Assembly: GCA_964036155.1 (NCBI GenBank)
Contig: OZ038423.1
Span: 10,369,249 to 10,433,248, forward strand
Length of the DNA: 64,000 nt
Direction: 5' to 3'
Origin: Diploscapter coronatus
Lineage: Eukaryota; Nematoda; Chromadorea; Rhabditida; Rhabditidae
In this document: positions 37,301 through 47,965 of the stretch, piece by piece
Numbering within the stretch: position 1 is the stretch's first letter
How the letters are laid out: each line of letters opens with the position of its first letter
Notes under the pieces: generated by a model
What the model saw: only the letters and a program-made list of their open reading frames with translations
What the model was told of the DNA's origin: nothing
The model's database searches: none
Position numbers and translations under genes: made by a program

Positions 37301-39281
37301 TGGAAAGGCTAAAGGCAAGTCGAATTTTTCTTTTATTCCTCAGGTTTAAAGAAAAAATGTTTCCGTTAGTGTAAAAATAGTAGATTTCCCTTTAATTTTT
37401 CCGATTTAGGGAAATTAGATTTTTGTTGACCATGCTTTTGAAGGCTTATATAGTTAGGAGTAAAGAATAGCGTTCATGGAAAGGATAGATATGAAATTTT
37501 AAAAACAAAACCAGAAATGGTATTTTTCAGGTCAACATTTACAAAGAACTGGCGAAAGTGGCTCGGAATCGAGCAGAAACTGTAAAGGCTGAGCAACTCG
37601 AGAAGAGGGCTAGAGATGCAGGGAAAGATAATGATGAAAACATAGAGTCAGACAGCGATAGCGACGAGGACAGAGAGGAGGAAGAGGTGATGACACCCTG
37701 CGACAGCCTCACAGACGATAGGATACTCGACAAGTGTATTGGTAGGGGATTACAGCATTTTGAAAGAAAGTGTTACTGTAGCTTTCACAAGATTTATTCT
37801 TTATCGATTCTTCTTTAATTTTGATCATGATGAAAAATCGTATCAATTAGAAAGAATTATCAAGAATTTCTAGAAAGTTCGAGGTTTTCCTAAATTGATC
37901 TGAAATTTCAAGAAGACTATCTCGAACTAAATTAAAAAAAAAAAAACTTATTTTGGGAAAAATACATTAAAAATTCCGAGATAATTTCGATATTTTTAGA
38001 GTAATCTAAAGAAGAAATTCGAAATATTATTTTAATAACTTCAGAATTGGCGGAAAGGCGCGCCGAGCAAAAAGAGATCGAGGAGGACAAGGACAAGGCG
38101 AAAAACGCTGTCGGCGAGACGCGACTCCACTTGGCCGCAAAGGAGGGCGATTGTAGGACCATTCAACGGCTAATTGAAGCGGTAACTAACTAAGATAACT
38201 AGAGTAATTAACTCTAATTACTTTCCAGGACTACAACATCAACGCTCGCGACAACGCGGGTTGGACGCCGCTAAGCGAAGCAGTTTCTCACGGACACAAG
38301 GAAGCTGTCATCCTGCTCCTCAAGAACAAGGCCAGAGTTGATTGCGCCAGCGATCAGAGCCTCACCAATGACGAAAATGAGGTGATTTTCTTAACCTTTC
38401 CATTATTTTATTTTATTTTTACGATAGATTATATTTCTTCAACCGATTTAATAGTTTTGAAAAGTAGGAAAGGTATAGGAATTCTTGAAACATAAAATCG
38501 AACGTGCAAATACGAGATTTTTAAAGAATATCGAGGAAAATCTTATCATTTATTGAAAACCAAAAGATTTATACTTTGTCCTTCTAATTAACTTGAAATT
38601 TTTTTTTTTAAAATTACTTTTCCAGACGGGCGCGCATATCACCCCTCTGATGGAGGCGTGTGAGTTGGGCTATTTCGAGATCGCCAAAGTCCTGCTCCAA
38701 TCGGGCGCGTCCGTCGTCAAGCAGAATGAAACCGGCAAAACGGCCGTCGATTTTTTGAGGTTGACAAATTTAGACTTTTTTGAAATGAGTCGATTTACCT
38801 AAAGCCTAAAATTTAATATATTTATCTGGTTTGATCTAATTTCAAATTTTTATATTCGATTTAGCAGACTACCTGAAGTTTTCTATGATTTGTGGTCTGT
38901 TGATTTTTATAGGAAAATTATGGCCGATTTAATCCTATTTTAGTAGCTAAGATTTATGTGTTTTTTAATTTGAAAATTTCTAAATATTTGATTTCTCAGA
39001 GACACGATCCAAACCATGAAGTCGACGGACAGGAAGCTCGAAGAGGGCCGAAAATTGCTCTCCCATATGGAAGATCTATTGAGGAGAAGTAGGTTTATAA
39101 GACCCTTTTAGTAACTTCGAGCTTTGATTAATTGAAAGATAAGACAATTTTAGCTTTAAGTTTAAAAAAAAATATTTCAGGAGGAATTTTGGCAAAATCC
39201 CCCTCACTGTCTCGTCAGTCGAGCATGATTTCGCCGAGAATTAACAGATATAGTCCCTATTCAAGACCGTCTCCGAAATAA
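34328..39281 (+). CDS. TONSL: TONSL-like TPR and ankyrin-repeat protein
   Basis: Tonsoku-like proteins work with MMS22L at stalled forks; their ankyrin domain reads histone H4 unmethylated at K20 on new chromatin. Exons: 34328-34346, 34437-34568, 34897-34980, 35189-35346, 35549-35665, 35870-35955, 36111-36255, 36371-36497, 36590-36701, 36783-36911, 37036-37108, 37189-37314, 37531-37741, 38045-38181, 38229-38381, 38626-38759, 39000-39088, 39181-39281; 710 residues, all in frame. TPR helices fill roughly residues 1-450 (ALEHASHFCKSAQLSRN, YDESLKYLEKAYELEKSL). An acidic stretch follows near 475-490 (ESDSDSDEDREEEE), then ankyrin repeats at about 530-650 (GETRLHLAAKEGD, GWTPLSEAVSHGHKEAVILL, ITPLMEACELGYFEIAKVLL). 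It stops soon after, so the C-terminal leucine-rich repeats of vertebrate TONSL (about 1,380 residues) are absent. The intron at 37315 has a GC donor. Confidence 0.82.
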
Positions 39282-39477
39282 TTTTTCCCAATTTTGTTAT
39301 TTTTGTTATGAATTTAGTCATACTTTGCTTGTAAAAATTTGGAACTTTCGACTTTTGATTAACCTAAATTGATACAAACCTCGATTCTTTCATGACTTTT
39401 GTCCGGTTAACATGCAATTTTGAACTCTCATTTCCAGAAAAAAAAAACGAGTACCCTTGATTTCACTTCAAATTTAG

Positions 39478-39511
39478 TTTATTTCACTTCATTGTAAATT
39501 ATTTCAATAAA
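39478..39511. terminator. interlocked polyadenylation signals of two convergent genes
   Basis: AATAAA at 39506-39511 (+) serves the TONSL-like gene. TTTATT at 39478-39483 is AATAAA on - for the MATH gene, whose stop codon is at 39552. Each signal lies beyond the other gene's signal, so the two 3' UTRs should overlap by a few tens of bases. Confidence 0.65.
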
Positions 39512-39551
39512 AACAATTTACGATAAAACTAGAAGCAAGACTCATGAAATA

Positions 39552-42500
39552 TCAGATATCCGTCGCTTTACGCGTGGTTTTAGTGTCGTTTCTGAAAAGT
39601 CAATGATTTGAGAATAAGTAACAGTAAGAATGTTATTCTAAACTTGCCACCATTTTTTTAGATTTTAAAAATAATTGTTAAAATAATATTTTTATAAATT
39701 ATATAAGATATACGGTAATATAACGACGCGATTTCTCTGGTCCCGAAACGCGATGCACTGTTCGATTAATTCGGACAGGCTTCTATCGGCCAAAGTACGC
39801 ATCCGAGAGTCGATATTTCTGGAAAAATCATCAACTTTTATTGTATTTTTAAAATAGTTCATTAAACACTTTCCGGTCCCCTATATAATTAACCTAATTT
39901 TAGGCTAAAATGTAGTGTAGGTAAAGGACGATGAACTTGTAGATGATTTAAAATGGTGATCATGGTGGACTTATAGATTATTAACGTGGTCAGATTGCGC
40001 CAAATTCGTGACGGTTTGATATTCCCAAGTAGAATACACTATCGTTACGCAGAATATTGGGTATTACGTTGAGCATTTGTCAGCTATATTGCGTCTTTTC
40101 GTTGTATTCTCGCAGAATTTTGAAATATAATATAAAAATCCCCGACCTATAATCTTCCTGCTCCAACAATTTGTCCACATCGGTCAGTTCGTCGGTTCGG
40201 TAGGAAATCTCGGAAATGGTCATCGATTTCATCACGTTCAGATTGAATACGGCCGAAATAAAGAGTAGATTGAGTAATAACGAGGTCGGGAGGTCTTTTT
40301 TCTAAAATAAACTTCTTCTCCACAATATAAAACGAAAGAGCTTTTCTTCGGATAATTCACCCATTTTCGTCTCCAAAATAGATGAACTTTTCAAAAGGGT
40401 GTTAGATTAATTGAATGGACATCCCAAGAAACCGCAAACTAAATTAATACCGAGTTTAACTCGCCGCAAAGATACCGTTCACAGGCCCTCTTTAACACCG
40501 GCAAATCGTTCAATTCCGCGTCGATCAAAAAGTCGACGAAATCTTCGACAAATTCCATTTGCGGAAGTAAGATCTTGTTGAAGTACATGTTGGCTAGCAA
40601 CTAAACAACGATAATTACTCCAATTAAGTCATTTAATTGAGCCAACTAAATAGTTAATTGATATAATTAGAGTTAGTTAGCCAATTAAATATATTACATC
40701 ATGAACATGTTCCTTGCCGCTGTCGGCGCATTCAAAATGGCGCTCCTCTTCCTCGTCGGCAAGACTCTCGTCATCAGCCTAAAATAATAAATACCGATTT
40801 TTTTCAAATTCACCCACTTCGCTATTAATTTCCTCAGATTCGTCACTTTTATGATGTGATTCGCTCATCAATGAGGCACGACGCTTCTCGCACGATTCGC
40901 AACAAGTTATGAGGAGCTGAATATGATTTTTATTAAAAAATAAAGTGCTTTAGAGTAAGACTGCTCACAGGTTAGGCACAGGTAGGTACAAAATTTTTCT
41001 ATAGCTATAGAAGGTTGCAAGTGTACAGATGCGGGAAATCTGTACTTGGTCATAGTTAATATTGATGCAGGTACAAATTTTTGACACTTGAACAGTCATG
41101 CTCGAAATGCAACTTATTTAGATTGATCATGTTTTTAGGAGTTACAACAAAAATCGATATTTTCATAAATATGCCTTTTTGAAGCAATGCTCATGACTGT
41201 GTTTGGGCAGGTCCTTCTGATGTTCGACCATTTCCTTCAGCGACCCTCTCCGGCCGCTGTCCCTTCGCTCAGTCGAATCCAAGCGTTTCCTGCGCTCCGC
41301 GTTCACCTAAACTAGGTCCCGCCCATTTTTGTGCAAACTCGATTGACATCGATCATGTTCATCAGCATCTTATATCCGTCGTCGGATTATTTATCTTTCC
41401 CTCAGGGATGCTCACAAGTAAGTATTCTACAGATAGGATAGATAAAGTATAATTCTCGGTACCTGTGAGCACCGCCCCTCTTCCCTAAACTCTCTGATTC
41501 TCTAGTCCAATCAAAAAAATAGGCGACGACGGCAATGATCACTTGATGACAAATTTAGGAAGTCATACGCACCCGTTCTCGCTCCTCTTCCATGACTTGT
41601 TCAAACTTCTTCTCGTAATAGGAATACTCTTTCTTGGGACAAACGGTGATGTTGGGTTGGGTACGTCTGAATCAGATATTTGCATGATTTGGAGGGGGTT
41701 TGAAGCGAATTTATACCGCAATTAGGATGATTTGTACCAAAATGCGAGTCATTTCGCAATTTTATCACAGGTCACTCTCCTTGTGGTATAAACTACTCTC
41801 AACCCTTGTGAAGACTCAGCAAATTCCTCTCAACATTTGAGAGGAAAACTTCACCAGATTTCGAATTACCGTCGACTTTTGCGTCTCCAGACTTGACTGT
41901 TCACCCGAGCATTGTAGTTATCGGTCAGAAACGACTTGTGGGGAGTTGGTGAAACGTTGTCCAAATACGTGAACGGATCGAATAGTTTAGCGTCCATACG
42001 CACCACTACGGCGATGTGGATGACTTTATTGACGCTCTCCTGGATTTTAGAGAGAAACTTTGACATGGAGCAGATTTGGATTAGTTTGAACGCTTTTGAA
42101 GGACATAACTGCGGCAAAGAAGAACAGTCCGAATCTTTGAAGAAGCCGTAAAATTAGAAGAAAGCGCGTGTTTTTCCCCTCGGAGACTTACCTGGATATA
42201 CTTGGATATGCGACTATTTTGTCTGTCCACAATTTCACAGCCTCTACCGCGATACATTTTGATTGCTTTGCCTGAATTTTCGGAGTGTAAATCTGGGTTT
42301 TTTTTTTGCAAATCTGACTCTGCTGCACGACGTCATCGGTGCTACCCTCCATCTCGCGGATTGAAACCGTCGCTCGGACGTGGACCTGAGAAATTTGCTG
42401 GTTAGGTCGAAAAATTCTTGGTTCGATGGGAATATAAGCAAATTTATAGTAAGATAGGGAGTTGGAGAATTGGCCAAGAATGCTTGTAAAATGAACGAGA

Positions 42501-43186
42501 AATTAGAAACTTACTCGGAAAGTGAATAAATTATGCAAGAGAAGTGTCAGATTAGATGGAGGACGTAGAAGGAACGCAACTATTGCTCCAAAATAGGCCT
42601 AATTTACCTGACTGACGGGTCCATCGACCAGGTAGAGCTCGACGGCGACGTAATCGCATTGAGTGCCTTCCTCCTCGCCCTCCTCGTCCTTCAACCCGCT
42701 CGTACCGTGGATCTTCACACTCCACTGGAATGAGACGTGGTCGTGGACGGTGGCGAACTTCGGCGAGATGATCAAAATCGTCGACTCGTCGGATGAAATC
42801 GTACGCACGTTGACCTAACAAAACTCGATGTCAATATATTAGTGCTAGAGAAAGGTTGGCGCTACAACCGATATTTTGAGACAAACTTCATATTATAAGT
42901 AAATTAGATATGGTTCAACGAGAATTAATGCTGAGTTTGTACAATTTTAACGAAGACATTGTTGAGAAATGCTCGATAGCCACAAGAGAATAACATTATC
43001 GCTGTCTTCAATTGTGATATCGCACTTTCTGCATTTCTCAAGATTGAAAGCTTTCGCAATCATTGGAAACAGATTTTTCTTCCTAACTTTCGTCGTCCAA
43101 CTGTACGAGAACGCTATAGTTTGTCGTTGCGGCGGCGAGTTTCCGGACGACTCCGAGTAGGACCTCGAGTAGAAGGAACGGATCAT
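39552..43186 (-). CDS. MATH-domain protein with a BTB-like C-terminal region
   Basis: Exons in transcript order: 43186-43088, 42814-42608, 42385-42319, 42271-42192, 42108-41870, 41666-41573, 41306-41175, 40916-40818, 40778-40698, 40600-40451, 40301-40147, 39818-39714, 39591-39552; about 515 residues, every junction in phase. Residues 25-125 look like a MATH/TRAF beta-sandwich (AFSYSWTTK, DHVSFQWSVKIHG, CDYVAVELYLVDGPVSQVHV). The middle is charged (FEQVMEEERERVNAERRKRL). The C-terminal third resembles the second half of a BTB fold (HDLLANMYFNKILLPQMEF, LPVLKRACERYLCGEL) and a BACK-like helix set; the usual BTB start is not obvious. MATH-BTB proteins recruit substrates to CUL3 ligases, so that role is possible but not shown. 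One intron is only 47 bp; the intron at 41174 uses a GC donor. A trans-splice acceptor lies about 60 bases before the ATG. Confidence 0.7.
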
Positions 43187-43699
43187 TGAATTCGAGTTTA
43201 TAGCGGCGAAAAATGAAATCGAAATCGAAAGTTGGAAAGTCACAGACTGAATAACAATGGCTGGAAAATCGGGTAAATTGATAGAATTGATAGATGCGCA
43301 CAGAGGCTGGCAAGTCCGAAATGAAGAGAGAGCGACGAAAGTCCCGATGAAAATGCAAATCAATCACCCGACGGATTACTCGACATTGCATGAACACGAA
43401 GTCGCGGGGAGGGCGAGAAAAAAATAGGACGTGGAAATGCAGAAATTTTTATCGTTGGAAAATGAAAACATGATTAATCTTCGGAAAATAACAAGTTCGG
43501 GATTGATACGAGGGATGCTTCCTCTTCGATGCTCAATACTTCTACAGCGCAAGCATTCCTGAAAGAACGATTTCGCAGAGTTTGAACTCTTTGAATTTAT
43601 CGTTCTTGTCTAATTTCTCGAATTTAATAGGATTTGTAAGACTCGAACAACTACCCGCACTTGGGAAAAAGTCCTTCAAATCGTTATTTGGTCATAGGG

Positions 43700-43832
43700 G
43701 TGGGTACTCCGATGAGTCCTAGTCACAAAACCGAGGAGACAAGGCTCCGTCCCATAAGTGGGCAGAGCTATGCTAGTTTGAAAATCGCGATTTTGACGCT
43801 AAAATGGCCGGCAGATGGTACAAAGAAATTTT
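43700..43832 (+). repeat. dispersed repeat, copy A
   Basis: Shares an ordered set of words with 48254-48386: TCCTA.TCA.AAAA, GGAGA, AAGT.GGC.GAGGCTA-like, TTTTGACG, GGTACAAAGAAA. Similarity is moderate and gapped by eye. No coding frame and no terminal repeats were found. Confidence 0.55.
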
Positions 43833-43996
43833 TGTATTTTACATCACTTTTCAAAAATTCATAATTTGTCTTTTATATATAATTTCATTTTTGTAAAATA
43901 AAACCAAATTGAGAAATCTTTTCGAGATATAGCAATTGAAGGGCAATACTTCATTTTTGTTTTCTAGTGTACCGTGTTACCGCTTTACCATGATAT

Positions 43997-44028
43997 CATA
44001 TGGGTCCATGGTATATACCACCCATATG
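43997..44028. repeat. imperfect palindrome
   Basis: CATATGGGT and ACCCATATG are 9-bp arms around a centre containing the self-complementary GGTATATACC. Confidence 0.8.
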
Positions 44029-44112
44029 GTTTTTGTCCGATTCGGAATACTTTCGTTATTGTCCAATCGTTGTTACGTTTATTCGTGGAACGTCTCTTAA
44101 ACATAAAGTTTC

Positions 44113-45477
44113 TGAATTTCGAATACCATCTCGCATTCAAATGCAACATGCTCACAATCAGAGGGATGAGAGAGTAATAAATTTTCATTTGATAAATACT
44201 AAAAAATATTTATTTGGGTTACAATTTTCCCTCGTTACTTTTGGATGCCTTCGAGGGCTGTCTGTATCATGTACATTGAAACTAAATTATCACTTCACAT
44301 TTTATTGGATAAAATTTCTATACGAAATCTGAGATTAGTATAATCAAGCTTTATTTTATGTCAATGTTTCCGACTTCTTGCCATTTATTCGTTTGTGGAT
44401 CGTATTCTTCAATAGAGTCGCAGAAGTTTATCGGCTGGTATAAACCATCACTTTTTTTCTCAATATTTTGAAATCTAAGTTAACAAATATTTCGTATAAA
44501 GATATGCAGAATCTCAGCTCACCCTCCGATTGCATACAACTTCCCGTTAGCGACAACGAGCGAATGATTATATCTTGCGCAATTCATATCAGCGACTCGA
44601 GACATTTGACTGTCAACAGGAGCTGAAGGATCGAAACACAGGCAGGATTTTGATGCATCATAAACACCACTAAATATATAATGATGCACTATTTATTGTG
44701 CAAAATTAACGACCTCCATCCTCCAGTAATGTAAAGTCCTCTATTTAGCGATGCAACTCTGAAATCCTTTCGTCCCTCAGGAATCTCTACGATTTCAACC
44801 CATTCCCGCTCATCGTCTGATAATAGAAATATTTTTCCATTTTCATAACCATCAATAACTGAATATCCATGATTACAATAATGAATATGCTATAATCTGA
44901 CCGTATAAAATTCCATTGCATGCCATTGTTTGAACCAATCTAATCGGAACAGGAAATGTAGATCCTGTTTGCCATTTCCCGTCTATTAAAACCTGAATAA
45001 ATTATTTCATGGATCTTCATTCATTTTTTTACATCAACGCGATTCATGTCTCCACCCAAATAATACAGTTTGTCTTTGAAATAAGCCACAGATGCACCAA
45101 TACGCCACTCAGGAGGATCTGGGCCTGAAAGAAAATTCTTTGAATCGATCATTCATGGATTTGTTGATAAGACCTCTTGAAATTTGTCGAGTATTCAAGT
45201 CATATATTTCAAATGATTTCCTTCTGTTGTTAATTCCAAAAATCTGAAGTTCAAGAAATTATTCAAAATAACGGACATAAGAATTTACTTTATCCTGTGT
45301 AGTTGCTACTTGATATGGCGCATAAAGATTGGAAAATTTTGCAATCTCTTCTACTGAGCAGGTGCATGAATTGAACAAACCTATTCTTCCTTCGCCTGTA
45401 TCATCATTCCGATAACAAACTAAATTATTACGAATCGTTTCAAAGTCTCTTACTTAGCTTTCAGCATTATTACTTAC
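44113..45477 (-). repeat. tandem duplication unit, downstream copy
   Basis: About 1.36 kb aligns with 46451-47811, covering 240 bp of 3' flank, all shared kelch exons and introns, and ending inside the intron just before the first shared exon. Intron sequences, for example around CGAATCGTTTCAAAGTCTCT, are still nearly identical, so the duplication is fairly recent. Confidence 0.85.
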
Positions 45478-45892
45478 AATAAACTAAAATTTCGTGCGAA
45501 TTATTGAATGAGTTGTCTCCATCAATCTGCAAATTATTGATATTTCGGGCTAATTCATTTATTGTATTATTAATCAATGGGATTTCAATTACTTTCCCGA
45601 ATGATCACTTCCACTTTAGTAATCAATCATTTCTTTTCAAAATGCAAAAGAAATGACACTTTGGATCGTTCTCGTCAAATTTCTCAACGGTTTATGATGG
45701 GTTGAAGCCTTGGGATAATTTTTAGACAGGAATCATGCATGGGGAGATCCTATCGCACCGATTTTATGTGTTTCCGTTATAAAATGACATCATTTTGAGA
45801 AAAAGTAATTCATTGCAGGAAATTTTACTTGAATTTCAACTTACGGCTTTGGAAATAGGATTTGTAGAAATTGGTATAGGTTTATCACTCAT
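44351..45892 (-). CDS. kelch-repeat protein, copy 1 (no F-box)
   Basis: Exons in transcript order: 45892-45845, 45526-45478, 45419-45289, 45243-45174, 45124-45033, 44992-44902, 44858-44714, 44669-44523, 44474-44351; 298 residues, all in frame. Kelch blades are marked by GRIGLFNSC, DKLYYLGGD, NGILYVIDG, RGLYITGGW and GKLYAIGG. From the third exon onward it is nearly exon-for-exon identical in layout to copy 2. The first two exons (MSDKPIPISTNPISKA; IDGDNSFNNSHEILVY) have no counterpart there, and the F-box exon is missing. The last codon is embedded in the AATAAA region. A trans-splice acceptor lies 5 bases before the ATG. Without an F-box it probably cannot bind SKP1; its role is unknown. Confidence 0.82.
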
Positions 45893-46695
45893 TTAGACTG
45901 AATTTGGTTGACTTCGAATTCAATCAATGCTTATCAACGGCTTCTTCGTATGCTATAAAGCGAGCTAATATTATAGTCAGTTAAACAAATTTGGGAAGAT
46001 TATACAAATGTAGTACGGTGGTCTAGTGGTACCTCGATTGGGTTCGCTGCGAGTGGCTATTTTATGCAGCTCATGCCTCTCACAGCCAGGATTCTAACCT
46101 GACCCTTCACCTCTCCGCAGGATACGCTGCTCTATCACTAGACTATGTGAGCATGGCTGCCTAGTTGGGAGTTAGCCTACATGTCCAACTAATTTTTAAA
46201 CAAAGTAAAACATTTGTACTGATTTAGGACATAGATCCTGCATTCATGCGTAAATAAGTTTTAAAAAATCAATAATCATTTGGAACAAGAAAACAAGCTT
46301 TTACATTTAATGAGAATTGATAAGAGAATAATGATGTGTCAATATTTGCGAGAAAAAAATCTTATCATAAAATTAATAGCTTTGGCAAATGATTAGAAAT
46401 TAGAAATAAACATGAAGGGGTTTTGAATTGGTTGAACAGTAATCTGCTCAATTTCGAATGTCATTCAAAATGTCATCTCGCATTCAAATGAAATATGCTC
46501 AAGAGGAAGAGAGAGTAAGAAGTTTTCATTTTAATAAATATTAAAAGAAAATATTTATTTGAGTTACAATTTTCCCTCGTTACTTTTGAATGTCTTCGAG
46601 GGTTGTCTGTATCATATGCATTGAAATTAAATTAGTATTTCACATTTTATTGAATAGAATTTCTATATGAAATCTGAGATTATTATAATCAAGCT
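45893..46695. other. spacer between the two kelch copies
   Basis: No coding exon. It contains a tRNA-like segment (46079-46151) and, from 46451, the duplicated 3' flank of kelch copy 2. Confidence 0.7.
46079..46151 (-). other. tRNA-like sequence (pseudogene or SINE head)
   Basis: Seventy-three bases on the minus strand. The ends pair as an acceptor stem (CTCACA with TGTGAG). There is an A-box-like TAGTCTAGTGATAGAGC, a T-arm CAGG/CCTG with loop TTAGAAT, and a B-box-like GGTTAGAATCC with one departure from GGTTCGAATCC. The anticodon arm is poor. On the + strand a second A-box-like GGTGGTCTAGTGGTACC (46018-46034) faces the same near-palindromic B box. It is unlikely to be a working tRNA. Confidence 0.4.
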
Positions 46696-47811
46696 TTATT
46701 TTATGTTCATTTTTCCAACTTTACGCCATTCATTCGTTTGTGGATCGTATTCCTCGATTGAATTGCAAAAAATTCCACTAAAAATGTCTTGAAATCTAAG
46801 TTAACAAATATTTCGTATAAAGATATACAAAATCTCAGCTCACCCTCCGATTGCGTACAATTTTTCATTCGCAACAACAAGTGAATGAACCCATCTAAAA
46901 TAATTCATATCTGCGATTCGAGACATTCGACTGTCAACAGGAGCTGAAGGATCGAAACACAGACAGGATTTCAATGCCTCAGCATATGAACTAAATATAT
47001 AACAATTATTATTTATCATACAGAATTAACGACCCTCGTCCTCCAGTTATGTAAATTCTTCCATTTAGCGATGTAACTACGGAATGAATTCGCTGGTCTG
47101 GAATCTCTCCAACTTCAATCCATTCCCGTTCATCGGCTGATAATCGATATATCTTATTACTATTCCATCCACCAATAACTGAATATCCATAATTACAATA
47201 ACGAATATGCTATAATGTGACCGTATAAACTCTCATCGCATGTTATTGCTTGAGCCTCGTTAATTTTATGAGGAAATTTAGGTCCTGTTTGCCATTTTCC
47301 ATCTATTAAAATCTGAATAAATTATTTTTATTGACTTTCATTCGATCTTCTTACATCAACATCATTCGTATCTTCCCATGTTTTAAAACCCCATCCACCC
47401 AAATAATACAATTTGTCTCTGAAATAAACTACAAATGCCTGATTACGCCGTTCAGGAGGATATGGGCCTGTAAAATTCTTTGAATCGATCATTCGTGGAT
47501 TTGTAGATAAAACCTTCTGAAAGTTGTTGAGTATTCAAGTCAAATATTTCAAATGATTTAACGCCGAGAGAGTCGTTAATTCCAAAAATCTGAAGGCTAA
47601 AAAATTATTCAAAATAACGAACATAAGAATTTACTTTATTCTGTGTAGTTGCTACTTCATATGACTGATAATAATTGTCGAATTTTGCAATCTCTTCTAC
47701 TGAGCAGGTAAACGGATTGAACAAGCCTACTATTCCATTATGTTCATGTCTAACTAAATTATTACGAATCGTTTCAAAGTCTCTTACTTAGCTTTCAACA
47801 TAATTTCTTAC
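46451..47811 (-). repeat. tandem duplication unit, upstream copy
   Basis: Partner of 44113-45477. It ends at the donor side of the intron that follows the F-box exon. Exon E of this copy is 21 bases (7 codons) longer than in the other copy. Confidence 0.85.
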
Positions 47812-47965
47812 GGTAGAATAAAGTTTTCCTCTTGAGCGCTTTTGGCAGATGTTTCTTGATTATTTGCATCACCCGCTTATTAGTCCAGGCCAATTGTCCC
47901 AGGTCTTTGAATTCGGAATACTCGCAGATCAACAATATAATTTCGACTGGTAAATTGGCTAGCAT
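46696..47965 (-). CDS. F-box / kelch-repeat protein, copy 2
   Basis: Exons in transcript order: 47965-47812, 47753-47635, 47589-47514, 47467-47355, 47312-47222, 47178-47034, 46990-46844, 46795-46696; 314 residues, all in frame. The first exon is an F-box (LANLPVEIILLICEYSEFKD, LAWTNKRV), followed by kelch blades (DKLYYLGGW, FIGGWN-type, GRIYITGGR, EKLYAIGG). F-box proteins bind SKP1 in SCF ubiquitin ligases and kelch propellers bind the substrate, so a substrate-adaptor role is likely by family. An in-frame stop lies upstream and an acceptor (GATTGTTTAG) lies 14 bases before the ATG, which fixes the start. This is the intact parent-like copy of the tandem pair. Confidence 0.85.

Larger units (their letters stand above)
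43187..44350. other. intergenic region between the MATH gene and kelch copy 1
   Basis: No coding exon. It holds one copy of a dispersed repeat (43700-43832) and an imperfect palindrome (43997-44028). The last 240 bp (44113 onward) are the 3' flank that was duplicated together with the kelch gene. Confidence 0.7.

Noticed and set aside
42947..43397. Long minus-strand frames upstream of the MATH gene
   Set aside because: They extend beyond the true start at 43186 into 5' flank; an acceptor at 43247 and the MATH-like frame define the real exon.
44000..44332. 110-codon + strand frame
   Set aside because: It lies in intergenic and duplicated 3' flank sequence antisense to kelch copy 1, and its frame is not preserved in the duplicate at 46451-46695.
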